A stretch of DNA of 64,000 nt from Buddleja alternifolia (GCA_019426215.1 CM033403.1:1679001-1743000), one strand, 5' to 3'. Positions 32,726 to 44,285 are shown, counted from the first letter of the stretch. A program made the numbers and translations. Notes: generated from the sequence alone by a model not told the origin.

Positions 32726-33995
32726 CTAGAGAAATTGTTTGGCACCTAAGATTAGGTCATGCCTTACGAGCATAAGATTTACTAGTTAGGAGAAACGTGG
32801 GGGTATAAGCCCATTGGGATTGGATCCCTATCCAAACTTAAGAATCTTATCGCATAGGCAAGATGACCAAATCTCCCGTCACAGGGAACATATTAAAGGG
32901 TCATTCAAGTTCTAAAGTTTGTGCGTGCTGACGTCTATGGTTCAATATATGGTATCATATTAAGACGCTACAATTGGATTGTAAGGTCAAGGATATGATT
33001 TCCTAATTTGACCCGTTCCTAAAAGAACGTAACATAGCTTCACAATTTACACTTCCAGCAACTCTACAAATGAATAGGGTAGTAGTATGCAAGAACGAGA
33101 CATCGTTGGACATGACTCATTCTATGCTAAGCTACATAGAATTACCTAATTCATAGTGAGTCTTGCGCTACTCATAGGTTCATCTTGAATAGATCCTTCC
33201 AAATTCATTCCTATGCCACCATATCAGTGTGGCGCCAGTGGAAGCCTGATCTTAAACACATGACGGTATGGGAATTCCCAACCTACATAGAAAAGATAAA
33301 GGTAAAGAATCTGGAGGCTTGGTCCTTAAAAGGGTGTTTTGTTAGTTATCCCAATGATTCAGTGGGAGAGCTCTTTTTACCTACATGATGATCAGGGGAT
33401 CATTGTAGCCTTAGAGGTCTGTTTTATCGAAGATAAGATCGTTCGAGAAATTGGAGAAGGTGGAAAGATTATTCTAAAAGAATAAAACAAAACATCTTAG
33501 GACACTACTATTCAAGGAACCAAACTAAGCCCATTAAAACACAACCACCAACGATTGATATGGAAGAGTCTCTCAACCGCCTAAGAGAAGTGGTTGTCTG
33601 CTATAAAGAAAGCATAGGATGAATGATATAGCAGAGGAGAACCAAGGATACAATCCCTCTACCATGACAAATCGACGGTGGATATGGACTCTACGTGAAG
33701 GTGTCAAGGTTATGAAAGTGAAGACGGATTAGATGACTTTGAATCAATCCTAGACTCTAGTAGATCACCCCAAGAGTTTTGTACTCATAAGAAGCAAATA
33801 CATCTACAAGAGAAAGATTGATTCGAATGGCAAGGCCAGGCTGATGGCGAAAGGGTGTAGTCAAAAGAAGGGCATTGACTATGAGGAAGCCCTTTTGCCG
33901 CAGCTACAATCAAATCGATTAGAATCTTACTTTTGATAACAACACACCAATATTATGAAAATCTGGCACATGGATGTGAAGACTTGTTTATAAAT
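32726..33995 (+). pseudogene. Decayed Copia pol of element A
   Basis: Fragments in several frames with many stops. Pre-integrase: WHLRLGHA at about 32740, then GKMTKSP-like wording near 32857. Integrase/RT junction: SVWRQWKPDLKHMTVWEFP and LKGCFVSYPNDSVGE at about 33225-33370. RT: YIYKRKIDSNGKARLMAKG at about 33800-33855, then KIWHMDVKT near 33960. The order is right for Copia, but the RT catalytic core and RNase H are deleted, joining directly to the LTR fragment. Non-functional. Confidence 0.75.
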
Positions 33996-34003
33996 AGTTT
34001 CCT

Positions 34004-34194
34004 CTAGAAGGTACAATTGAACCGTTGGAGAAGATTGAAGATTCGCGAAGATCAAAGTTGAATACGCGAAAAGGTAAGTTTTTGGTATTCATCCTTTTCA
34101 TGATTAAAATCAATAAAAGCCACGAATTGATCTTGGTTTGGGAATCCGGATCTGTTTTTATTTTCGCTGCGCATGCCCAATAGGATTCCCAACA
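34004..34194 (+). repeat. Truncated 3' LTR of element A
   Basis: Matches the last ~200 bp of the 5' LTR (GGTACAATTGAACCGTTGG, GAATACGCGAAAAGGTAAG, ending AGGATTCCCAACA) with scattered changes. The first ~1.5 kb of this LTR is missing. It is followed by the TSD TAGGC. Confidence 0.85.
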
Positions 34195-34440
34195 TAGGCT
34201 GGACTCGCTATAGGCAAGCTGCCTACATACTCACTTTGGTGGGATCAAGTCTTTTTGTAGTTCAATGGTGGGATTATTCTTTATAATTGCCAGCTACTTT
34301 CTCTCTAGCACACATTTTGGCGGGGAGAGCAGATAATGATTTTTGGTTACCCTCATGGGGTTTTTATAGAGCTGGATATATAGGCATGGGCTAATTCCTT
34401 GTTATTAGCCCATTGAAATATACATTAAACTATTAGACCA
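34195..34440 (-). mobile_element. 5' LTR of gypsy element G, resumed
   Basis: Continues the LTR interrupted at 10536: joined across the TSD, the minus strand reads through to GAGTCCAGCCTAAACACTAATC. A minus-strand CTATAAAAA box at 34361-34369 is the probable LTR promoter. The outer LTR boundary could not be located and may lie somewhat further right. Confidence 0.5.
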
Positions 34441-37400
34441 ATTATTATTGTAGTCCCTTTGACAGAATGGGCAGATTTCGTAATAAACTTTTAGCCATCT
34501 GGACTCGTCCAACTTATTTACACCAGCTATATTAAATTTTGCCCTTGAAAGATAATCTAACCCAAAATTACAAATAAAATAATAACAACTATGCCCCTAG
34601 AAAATTTGGTGCACATCAAACGAATAAACAATTTTAACATGTTTCACGACAAACTTCATTCTAACTAGAATCCACCTAACAACTAAGCATAATAAACTAC
34701 ATTTCAACGTCACCTGAGCAACTTTTTGGATCAAAACTTGTACGACACAGCCAACAAAGCCACCTCAAGTTTAAGGTTCATTCTTAAATTTCAACACAAG
34801 TCATTTACAATTTTCCTTGATTTTCCAACAAGCGGTGGATCTACCCAAACGAATGCAACAAGAAGAATGTCTTCAGGTTTTAATTTAATTATACTAACAG
34901 TCGTTTTTATTTAGTATAATTATAGTTCAATCCATTTATTTTAAACACATAACAAACCCCTGCCTTTTACAATAAAACTTTAATTGCACCCCAAACGTGA
35001 TGGAAAGATGATAATAACAATTTTACCCTTGATTTGAAAAAAAATAAATGAAAATTCTTATTTGGACAGATAATAGACACCCCTTATAATAGAACAGTAC
35101 ATTCGTCCCCTCTAACTAATATCCCTTAGTTAAATGTGATGAATAGTGACAAATGACAATGTCACTCTTGTTTTATGAAATAAAAAAATAAATCGACAAA
35201 AAAATGAAAACTCAAATGATGGAATAACCGTCACACTAGCTCTAACACCTAAATAAGCGATTTAAATACATCTTCAAAGGAAAAAAGGAAAAGAAAAAGC
35301 ATATCATCTTAACACAGTCGACGAGAGGTGTTGGGTAATAGCTCATCGAAAGTCATGATATTGCTTTTAAAATCGAAAATAAAATTGATATTCATTTTTT
35401 TGACCCTTTCATTATTAATATGTTAACAAGATGTTACAAAAATCATATATTTGTAGATTGAATTATGTAATTTACATCCTTTTCTATTGGAATAGTTATA
35501 TTTATCCCTTTAAAGTTTTTTGTAGTAATTACAACTCAACCCGCTTATTTTGGACAATCTTCTTTTACAATAAGACCTTACACGGATCCTCTCAAAATTA
35601 TTTTGGTCAATGACCAAGACAAAGGCAGTACAAAAAGTCTATATTTTTATGGCGTCAGCAATCTTCGTTAGTTTTTCAACAGACGGGGCTATTGTAAAGG
35701 TTTATTTATAAGGAGGGGTGTATGTTATGAATCCAAAATAAGCGATTTGTGTTGTAATTCCACTAAATAATATGGGTACTTGGTATAATTAACCCAAATT
35801 TAAGGATGTGATTTGGGGCAATTTTCCTCTTAAACCTTTTCCGGAGATCACGTGGCCGACACGTGGCCGTTAGCGGCAGAAAAATGATATTAGTCCTCAA
35901 TCCCCACTCCTCAGTTGGCGGCCTATAACTTAAATGTTATGGGGCTATCATTAGGTGAAGAAACTTGTAAGAATTAATTAATGATCATTAATTCTAGATT
36001 TTAATCAAATAGACTTCTGGACGATTTTGGCAATTTTGTCGTTGCGTACCTGTGACTCATCTATTGGTTAGAAAGATAAAGAGGGAAAAGAAGTAACAAG
36101 CTCAAAGTTTATTTAAATGAGGGCCGTCGGTTGAAAGCTTAATAATAATAATAATAATAATGAAGCATCCACAATTAAGTTTTTCTAACAAACTCCTAAA
36201 TGAAAATTCCATTAGTTTAATAGTGAATTTGATCCGTTTTTTAATCTAAAATGTGTTGTTCAAGTATGTTAATAGTATTCAAACATTCTCCATAAACGTG
36301 AATAATTCTAATTTACTAGTAATTTGTAGATAAAGTACTTAGTCAAGTTTGTTTCAGTTAACGTGTTTAGAAAATGTTTGAATTAAATTAACATACATAA
36401 GCAATAAGATTCTTAGATGATCAAAGAAAATTCATGATTAATATAGATGATATTCTTTAGGAGTTTAGCTTATATTTCTAATTTTTTTAATTGTGGATGA
36501 TTCGTTATTTTTATTGCTATCAGTCGCGTTGGCACACTCGATGAGTGTGCTTAATAAACGAGAATTTTAAATAAAAAAAATGATTGAAATAAGTTGGGAG
36601 GTGGTATTCTATTTTTCACAATAGAAATGATGAGAATGGCATATGTAAAGGTAAGAAGAGTAGAAATACGTGATGAAGAGAAAGAGAGAAAAATTGGACA
36701 AAAAGTACCTAAAAAATTCTTTTTTAATTAGGTGTATTATAGTAACATTTTATAACACATCGAATGATATTATGATAATTTTTTTTTCATTTTTCGACAC
36801 ATTATTTAGTGGTAGTTAATTCTTTTAAATCCAAAAGCGATTATTTAGTGATAGTTAATTCTTTTAAATCCAAAAGCGAATGGTACGAATTTTAATTTTA
36901 ACTAGTAAATATAATAAAAAAGTTGAAGGAGGGAAAATTCGTATCAATATACCACTGATAAAAAGTATGGATGTGATATATTCATAGTTAAATGTAGCTG
37001 GTTGATGCAATTATCCAGCTAATTTTAGGACTACGAGCTGAATTACAACTTACAGTCCGTACTCAATAGAGCCTCCATAGCTGGCATTATTTCAATTAAC
37101 AAAACCAAACTTTGACAAGAGCTTCTGAATTTTTTTAAGAATAATTAAGAGCACAAATTATAGAACTCCGGTAGAAGCGTGGAGATTCAATAGCCATTAA
37201 ACCCGTTAATTTATTTACAACTTAATTTTCATGCACTTATTTAAGTTTTCGATCCCTACTGAATTCCAGGAAAAAGAGTATCAAAAAATAATAGAATAAA
37301 AAGCAATGTTATATACCATCGTTTTTATGCCACAATTTTTTTCATTGATTTGGAAAATTATTGATATTTGCATTTATTAATCTTGATGGATTTAATACGT

Positions 37401-37660
37401 ACATCAATATTTTTTGGTTCAAAGGGAGGTAAGAAACTGGTGATATATTGTATTTTTATGAACTAAATTAGTCGTTTATGAATTTAAAATATTATAGCTA
37501 GGTATCCTATTTGAATGGGGAAAAAATCATGGTTAGTACATTAATCGGATTAGACTAAGGAAATACCACAAGGTAATTATTTATATAAGGTGATATATAT
37601 AATATTGTACATTAGTCACGCTAGAAAATTTTCCTAAATTTGACATAAAAGACAACTACA
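34441..37660. other. Intergenic, AT-rich, no gene seen
   Basis: No supported gene. Minor features: imperfect inverted similarity between about 34915-34985 and 35690-35800 (possible old MITE); an (AAT)n run at about 36141-36162; and a 37-bp direct duplication at about 36804-36878 (ATTATTTAGTGRTAGTTAA...AAAGCGA twice). Confidence 0.4.
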
Positions 37661-37667
37661 TTGGAAA

Positions 37668-37678
37668 TTTATTTTATT
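37668..37678 (-). terminator. Poly(A) signals of the SWEET gene
   Basis: Two overlapping AATAAA hexamers on the minus strand (AATAAAATAAA), 23-33 bases after the stop codon. Confidence 0.5.
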
Positions 37679-37700
37679 GCCAATACAGCTCCATCAAGAA

Positions 37701-39500
37701 TCATTTCGGGGAATTTTCAGGATGTGTAGCATTGTCTTGGTTTGAATTTGAATTCATTTCAATATCCTTGTCGTCTGAATTGGAAACACTCTCCTCCTCA
37801 CCAAACTTCGTCTCAACATCCTTCTTTGCCTCCTTGTAGATGAAGTACAAGATCATTTGAGCAATTCCGAACAAAAATCCAAGAACATTTGGAAGCTGGA
37901 TCGATCATGGGGAAGGCAGTCGAAAATCACATTAGATCATAAGTATACGAAATGAATTTAAGACGTGATCGTAATTTCTAGTGTTTATTTGGCTACTTAC
38001 AGCAATGTAGTAGTCTCTAACAAAAAATCCATAGAAGAACCACATTGTGGCGCAAAGCGTTAGGAAGAATGATAGAGCGAATGGCATGAACTCTACGCTT
38101 TTCGTTCTTATCACCTGTCTCTACTCGAATAAGATAGAAAAGAAAAGAAAAATTAAGTTTATGCTGTGTTTTAATAAAATAATAAGATCCTACACACACA
38201 CACACACACACATATATATAATATCCATTGTTTTGATTTTGAGAAATATTCCTGAATTTTGTTAAATTTTGAATACAACCAATATATATAAATATATTTC
38301 TAATTTGTCTTAGAACAGCATATACCGCATTTCCTTTTTATTACAAAATTTCATAAAGAAATGAATACAAGGTTAATTAGCTAGGGTTAATTAGGACATT
38401 AACGTACGTACCATGATGCTTAAAGGAGCAGCAAACACTGCAAGGTTAATAATGGCACACGTCCATCCCACTAGAGTCACCCTTTTTGAACCTTTAACGA
38501 CTAGTATAGATAGTATTATGATTAGCCCTAATCCTCCAATATTAAATAAGATGATCAATCTTATTGTGAAAATCTGCAAATATTAAACGACCATTGTAAA
38601 AATTAATAACTAAGCACGATTGGGTAGGTGAAAATTAATAACGAAGAATGAGTAGGTAAAAAAATTAATAGCTTTCAGTTTATTAATTCACGGCGTACTA
38701 TCCCTTTATTTAAGGGGTACATACATACATGCAGTTCAAATGTTACAGAAGATTTGAACCGACATACATATATTTATTTAAGGTGTACATACATATATAC
38801 ATGCAGTTCAAATGTTACAGAGGATTTGAACCGACGTACATATATTTAGGGTTTCATGTTTTACCTTAGCTTTTCTCGGTGCATATACAACGTAGATTAA
38901 GAGGTAAACTGCTTCAATGACACATCCGATGCCGTTGATGCAAACAATCATATAAGCATTTGTCTTGAGCAAAGCATAGTATAGTAATAACGAAGCACTA
39001 AAAAATGCCACTGAATAAGGTATCGATTGAAACCCTTCTGATGATTTCCTCTTGCAAATTGTGTAAAATGCTGGCCTGCATGTGTAGTAATTAAATAAAA
39101 ACAATGAGGAATATTTAATTACTGATCAGAATATATACTTTCATTTTTCTTGGAAATTTTTAAACTTCAAATTAGAAATTGAGATAAACAAGTTTGTGGG
39201 ACTTACACTGGTGCCAAAAATACCAGGAAAGATACTATATTTCCTGTGCAAAATTTTAAGTAAATGTACAAGATTAAATATTGAAGAGGCAAACAAATAA
39301 AGAATAGATAAAACATATGTATATACATTGCTATATATATATATTGGAGTGCGAATAACTTTACTGCTAGGAAGATATAAACTGGTCGTGTACTCGTAGC
39401 TAGCTAGCTTGAGATGAAAACTTGCTGTGTGCAGTACTTAATAAATCTTACCCAAGAGGCCAAATACGAAAGCCAAGTCTTTAACACTTACTAATGCCAT
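37701..39500 (-). CDS. SWEET: SWEET sugar transporter, clade III-like, six exons
   Basis: Exons on the minus strand: 39452-39500, 39207-39243, 38865-39075, 38412-38573, 38001-38120, 37701-37895 (49, 37, 211, 162, 120, 195 bp), all with GT-AG introns. They give 257 residues, and the 37/162/120-bp exons match the usual SWEET pattern. Two MtN3/saliva triple-helix domains (about residues 9-97 and 132-217) are joined by a linker helix; seven membrane segments. Landmarks: [43 protein letters not shown] (N76), [24 protein letters not shown] (N196). SWEETs move sugars down their gradient; clade III members export sucrose at the plasma membrane. Of the four clade III selectivity positions (V, S, V, S in AtSWEET13, from memory) this protein has V, S, V, C. 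The exon 5 acceptor giving [11 protein letters not shown] was preferred over one six bases later. The C-tail is short and acidic. Looks functional. Confidence 0.93.
38193..38220. repeat. (AC)n(AT)n microsatellite in SWEET intron 4
   Basis: About nine CA repeats followed by TA repeats, within the intron between exons 4 and 5. Confidence 0.8.
38705..38847. repeat. ~70-bp tandem duplication in SWEET intron 3
   Basis: Two copies of a unit containing CATGCAGTTCAAATGTTACA, then GATTTGAACCGAC and TACATATAT, with few differences. The second copy ends just inside the 5' splice site of intron 3 (donor at 38864). It does not enter the coding sequence. Confidence 0.8.
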
Positions 39501-39595
39501 TTAGTTATTTATTTGCTCAGTGGAAGTTCTTTTGAATGGAGAATACCTTCAAATTAAATAAAGGGACTTGAATCTGATTGGAAACACTTCGATCT

Positions 39596-39603
39596 TATTT
39601 ATA
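39596..39603 (-). promoter_or_regulatory. TATA box of the SWEET gene
   Basis: TATAAATA on the minus strand, 96 bp upstream of the start codon, a suitable distance for a short 5' UTR. Confidence 0.6.
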
Positions 39604-39927
39604 GTAGAAACCAGGTAGTTGAGTGGAAGCAATTGCGGCAAGTCTTTGGCCAACACCTGTCCAATTTGGGATTAATTGTTTAATTTATGCTTGGTTTAAA
39701 GTCATAGTACCGACGACAATATTAATAAATGTTATTCGAGGCTTGTTTGATTAATCCTATCAGCTTCTATTTTGGGAGATGTTAAGTTTAATTTCAGAAT
39801 CTTACAAGTTGTGATTTTCTCTTTTTATTGGGGATATTACAAGGTCAGTGTGACCTATGATTGAAAAACTATTGACCCGAGTTTGACGAGTCAAAATTTC
39901 CCATTTTGTCTAGAATTAATCATATTA
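39604..39927. other. SWEET upstream region
   Basis: About 320 bp between the TATA box and a foldback MITE. No further element could be assigned with confidence. The MITE ends about 330 bp upstream of the promoter and may limit or modify it. Confidence 0.35.
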
Positions 39928-40545
39928 AGGGAAAATCACTAAAAAAAACCTTAAAATAAATTTTATATCCAAAAAAGTCCTTGATAAAAAATTTCAATCC
40001 AAAAAACACATTCCACCAATTTTTCATTCGAAAAGCCCAAAATTTAGGGTTAATAAATTTACGAAATTTATTGCCCTTAGCCTTAAAGACTAAAAATTTA
40101 TTTAATTGTAGTTTTGTATAAAGATTTAGTTATTTAGAAATTTTATATTGATAATTGAATAAATAAATTTTTATTTAAAAAATTTTCAAATTCTAATTTT
40201 GTTAAAAAATTTAAAAAATATACCTTTTTTAGATAATTATCATAGTAAATTAAAGAATAAATTTATAAAAATATTGAAAATATTTAATACTAAAAATATA
40301 AAATTTGTATTATTCAACCCATGAATTTGAAAATTCTAAAACAAAAAAAAATTTATAAAAAAGATCAATTGATCAATTCTTAACTTAATAAATGAAGGGT
40401 GGTTTAGTTAAAAAAGTTATTAATCTTAACTTTTGGGGTTTTTTGAATGAAAAGTTAGTAGAGTGGGTTTTTGAGATTGAAAAATAATTACATGGTTTTA
40501 TTTGGATATAAAAAATTATTTTAGGGGGGTTTTAGTAATTTTCCG
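39928..40545. mobile_element. Foldback MITE, ~620 bp, upstream of SWEET
   Basis: The left arm (AGGGAAAATCACTAAAAAAA..., with ATATCCAAAAAAGTCC, TTTCAATCC and TTTTTCATTCGAAAAGCCC) is an imperfect inverse of the right arm (…AGTAATTTTCCG) over about 130 bp. Flanks TCATATTA (39920-39927) and TAATATTA (40546-40553) match at 7 of 8 bases. AT-rich centre, no ORF. Confidence 0.65.
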
Positions 40546-40553
40546 TAATATTA

Positions 40554-41042
40554 ATAAATGTTGTTGATGATGTACGGAGACTTCTATAATTAAATGGATG
40601 TTGTATAACAGATATTCGAAGGACAAAATATATAGTGCTTGAGTAAGGCTCCGATATATACGTCACGTAGCGTGTCAAAAAATACAAAATAAAAGAAAAT
40701 TATTAATACCGCGTGTGTCGAAAACATTTTATAGTTAGAAACTCGACGGAAGAACCACTACTAATATATGTGATGACAGTTCCGTGCTACGTGATAGATG
40801 CGACAATGGATGAATCAAGGATAATCGAGCTTAAACTAGTAGAAAAAAGAGAAACATTAAGATCAAAGGAGGGGAAAAGTGGGTAAATAATAGGGCAGAT
40901 GACGAAAACAATGGTGGTGCGAGAACATGAGATGGTAAAACGAAATCACAATGAACAACAAGAAATAAGTTAATAGACGGACGACACGCTGAGCACTCAA
41001 CCCAAGTAATTACGTTTAGTAATAGGGCTTGGTTAGACTTTT

Positions 41043-41083
<41 letters not shown>

Positions 41084-41780
41084 TTCTTGATATGTTTAAT
41101 TTTTTATTATATATGGGTGAGGTTGGTTTGAAGTTATACATTACTATTACTATTTGAAGTATTTTATAGTTCAATGGTGATTAAACGGAAAAACAATTGT
41201 ATACATGGATAAAATTATATGAGAACACTTGTCATTCGTAACAAGAAAACATATCGTTCTCCATCGTTATCAGGAAAAAATCGCATTTTTCTTTCCATAA
41301 CTATGACACGTTTCAATCTTGATCACATTCTATGAGTTTCTTACATTTAATTGGGTAACTTTCAAAATATCTCACATCAACCAAAACTTTTATCGGGAAG
41401 AATTTGTATGTGAATGACACTCATACACGATATTTATTTTATATCACTGTATTTTTATTTAATATCACGTGTCACTTATGCACTAATCTTCCCTAACAAT
41501 CTGGCAAAAATATTGACTAACGGAGCATATGAGTTTGACCAAAAAATTTTGGACGAAAATTTTGATTGAAATTAAATTCGAGAAACCCATAACAAATAAG
41601 ATGAAAACTAAAATAGAAAAAAAATTATGGGATAAAAAATGTAATTCCCATGTGCATCTTTTAGATCCAAAAGTCTCTAACATCGAATTTTTAAATCTTG
41701 ATCTTTCATTCTTTTTCTCTTTTTTCCCCCCTAAGATTTATCTCTCATTCGTCTCCTCCTGTTATTGCTCCCACTCTTCG
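40554..41780. other. Intergenic with (TA)n microsatellite
   Basis: No gene seen. A (TA)n run of about 35 bp lies at 41045-41079. The overlapping small ORFs on opposite strands at 41483-41888 have no domain. Confidence 0.45.
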
Positions 41781-42037
41781 TGTTATGATAATTCACGAAA
41801 TAAGAATATAAAGATTAAAGATACACAAATTTACGTGATTCGACAATTGCCTACATCTACGGGAGAGGAGAGAGTATTTTACTATTGATGAAAGAGGTAC
41901 AAATTACAATAAATGTCAAGAGCACTGAACTAAAACTCAACCCCTTATTTTCCCCTAAAACCTAACCTCTTCAGAACTGACCCTTTTGATAATGAGCTTG
42001 CTGCATAATTTTGGGCTTAAGACTACATATCACAACA
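41781..42037 (-). mobile_element. Copia-type LTR, 257 bp
   Basis: On the minus strand it starts TGTTGTGATATGTAGTCTTAAG and ends GAATTATCATAACA. It contains the block CCGTAGATGTAGGCAATTGTCG followed by AATCACGTAAATTTGTGT, common near the 3' end of plant Copia LTRs. Flanks CTTCG and CTTCA match at 4 of 5 bases, suggesting a solo LTR. Confidence 0.6.
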
Positions 42038-43220
42038 CTTCACAAATTCTCCTAAATCTAAGCACTCCCATAAAATATATGCTCGCATATCAGTTGTTAG
42101 AGATTAGGCTAGAATCAACAGATAATCTACTAGAAATAAACAAGAACAATGAATAATTGTAGCTTAAATGATAAAAAGATTTAATGTGGTTAATCCAAAA
42201 ATGGTTACTTCCACGATCATGAGATGTCTTTATCACTTTTATGGATTGATACTTCCTTATTTATGACTTTTATGATTCATGCATATTACAATGCATACAC
42301 ATATATGTTGATGAAGGCTTATAGCAGGAGGAATTACGAACCTAGTCAAAAATTGTCTAATATAGTCAAAACATGTCACATACAACAAAAAATATTAATG
42401 ATCTAGGTTGGTTATTACCTTGCACTATTTCACTCAAGATGACTTCAGATACAAACCGAATGACGTGCTATCAAGAGTATAGACTGCACTTAAGTGTGAC
42501 CAAACTGCCTACGTACCTCAAAGGGATCAAGTCTAAATGTAGTTCAAGTGAATTGGTTAAGATATCGATGATTTGTATTCTAAGAATATCTCGTATTTGT
42601 AATATAGGATCGTACTCTCTAGTCTGTAGACTCTTGTGAACAACACGAAGGATACCTCATTGGATTTATTACTCAGATTATCCATCCGTGAAACTCAATA
42701 AATGACGGTATTTATAGAGTTTTCACCCTGTACTGTAGAGTGATTGACAGATGGGACATCCCATGCTAGATGTCCTATACGTGTATTTAGTAGACGGTCT
42801 TGATTGAATGTTGTAGGGTCGGGTCATGGGTCGGCCCTATCCGGATAAGTAAAAACACACAGATCTTGGAGTGTAATGCAAATATTATTATATTAGGGGT
42901 CTGTATGTGAATCTTGCCTCGTATCATCGTTAACGGCCACTCTTAAGGTCATACAGTGTAGTAAATACGAGGTGTCGAAGGGCCTTTAGGTAATTTGGCA
43001 TATCAATTATTAGTGACGATGTCAAAATCATCACTAATATACATAATGAGTCACAATATTTTTTGCTTTGTCACATGAATGATTTTTAGTAACAAGAGTT
43101 TCTTTTAAATTGTTATTATTTGCGACACATGTTTGTGACAAGAGTTCATTTTAAAATGTCATTTTTTGTTATCACTAATTTGTCAGTAAAAGTGTGCGAC
43201 TAATTAACAGTAGTAACAAT
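42038..43220. other. Unassigned repeat-like DNA
   Basis: From about 42097 (TGTTAGAGATTAGGCTAG) the sequence resembles a minus-oriented Copia LTR, with an AAGATTTAATGTGGTTAATCC-type block and a TATTTATAGAG word near 42708, but its far end is not identifiable. 42995-43220 is rich in TTAGTGAC/GTCACTAA-like words similar to the interior of the CACTA element at 461-1320 and may be a truncated relative. Confidence 0.35.
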
Positions 43221-43493
43221 TGTTAGATTAGAGAAAACTCCGTAGGGAACTTGTATTACTGAGTAATATATTTATAGCGATACATGAACTTGGTAGACAA
43301 GAAGCCCTATGTTAGATAATATAATATCTTTCCATATCTTAATAGTATTTATGTTAATTTAGGTTTCCTTATGTTTTTTTGTATTTATCTTTTCCTTATT
43401 TTAGTTAGGGCTTCTTGTCTACCAAGTTCATGTATCTCTATAAATATATTACTCAGTAATACAAGTTCCTACTGGGTTTTCTCTAATCTAACA
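43221..43493. repeat. Inverted LTR pair forming an 88-bp-arm hairpin
   Basis: 43221-43308 (TGTTAGATTAGAGAAAACTC...AAGAAGCCCT) is the near-perfect inverse of 43406-43493 (AGGGCTTCTTGTCTACCAAG...TCTAATCTAACA), with a ~97-bp loop. The right arm is the end of a complete forward LTR; the left arm is the same LTR end in reverse. Confidence 0.85.
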
Positions 43494-44042
43494 TGGTATC
43501 AGAGCCATGGCTTTGAGCCATGGTCTCTCGATCTCTTACTTCCGCCTCCATCCTCAAGTCGTCGTCCCCGTCCGGCGCCCCTTATCTAGCTTAGTTTTCC
43601 TATATCTAATTCTTTTTTTCTTCTTTTTTTCTCCTATGGCAGCCGCCGCCGCCAGCTTCTTCTTCCTTATCTCGTTTTCTCTTCTTTTTGTGATCCATTG
43701 GCTGCAGCCGCAGCCGCCGCCTTATCTCTTTGGCGGCCGCTTCACCGCCGCCGCCTTTAGTTTTGTTAGTTGCCGCTGCTCACTATTGGAAAAAGAGGAT
43801 TTGGAGCCCCCGCCACCTTTTATTTTTCTCAAAATTTCTATGACCGGATTTCTTTAGTCCAGTCTCAACGTTCAGGACTCTCACGTTTCGACGGAGAGGG
43901 GGGAAGTGTTAGATAATAATTATATCTTTCCATATCTTTATATTATTTATGTTAATTTAGGTTTCCTTATATTTTCTTCTATTTATCTTTTCCTTGTTCA
44001 TAGTTAAGGCTTCTTGTCTACCATGTTCGTGCATCTCTATAT
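43310..44042 (+). mobile_element. Mini Copia (Ale-like) element lacking coding domains
   Basis: 5' LTR 43310-43493 (TGTTAGATAATATAATATC ... CTAATCTAACA, 184 bp), primer site TGGTATCAGAGCC at 43494-43506, internal region of only about 410 bp, polypurine tract GAGAGGGGGGAAG (43894-43906), and a truncated 3' LTR from 43907. The internal region is GCCGCC-rich, and its frame at 43507-43857 is a low-complexity reading, not a domain. No gag or pol, so it must have moved in trans or by a large deletion. Confidence 0.75.
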
Positions 44043-44046
44043 ACTA

Positions 44047-44285
44047 TGTGAAATTAGAGAAAACCCTGTAGGAAACTTGTATTACTGAGTAACATATTTA
44101 TAGAGATACATATACTTAATAAACAAGAAACCCTAACTATAAATAAGGAAACGATAAATACAATGAAATATAAAGAAACCTAAATTAATATAAATACTAT
44201 AAATGTATGAAAATATATTACATTATCTAACACTCCCTCACAGTCGAAACATGAGAGTTTTGAATGTTGAGACTGGAGAAAAGAA
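44047..44285 (-). mobile_element. Second Ale-like LTR, opposite orientation
   Basis: 44047-44232 is the inverse of the 43310-43493 LTR (AATTAGAGAAAACCCTGTAGG ... ATTATCTAACA). The following ~50 bp are the inverse of the internal 3' end (GTTTCGACTGTGAGGGAG on the minus strand). The two elements therefore meet head-to-head by their 3' ends. Confidence 0.7.

Larger units (their letters stand above)
10537..34194 (+). mobile_element. Copia element A, degenerate, hosting several insertions
   Basis: Bounded by a perfect 5-bp TSD TAGGC (10532-10536 and 34195-34199). The 5' LTR is 10537-26381 minus the nested element B; primer site TGGTATCAGAGCC at 26383-26395; a long non-coding leader; decayed pol at about 32730-33995; and a truncated 3' LTR at 34004-34194. 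Nested insertions are element B, a poly(A) retroposon, a solo LTR of the same family and a 491-bp MITE. All its reading frames are broken, so it is an old insertion. The host target was the LTR of gypsy element G. Confidence 0.85.

Noticed and set aside
34915..35800. Possible large MITE
   Set aside because: Inverted similarity between the two ends is patchy, spacing is long and no TSD or clean termini were found.
43507..43857. 116-codon ORF rich in Phe, Leu and Ala
   Set aside because: It reads through a GCCGCC- and TTCTTC-rich stretch between primer site and polypurine tract of a mini Copia element; no domain.
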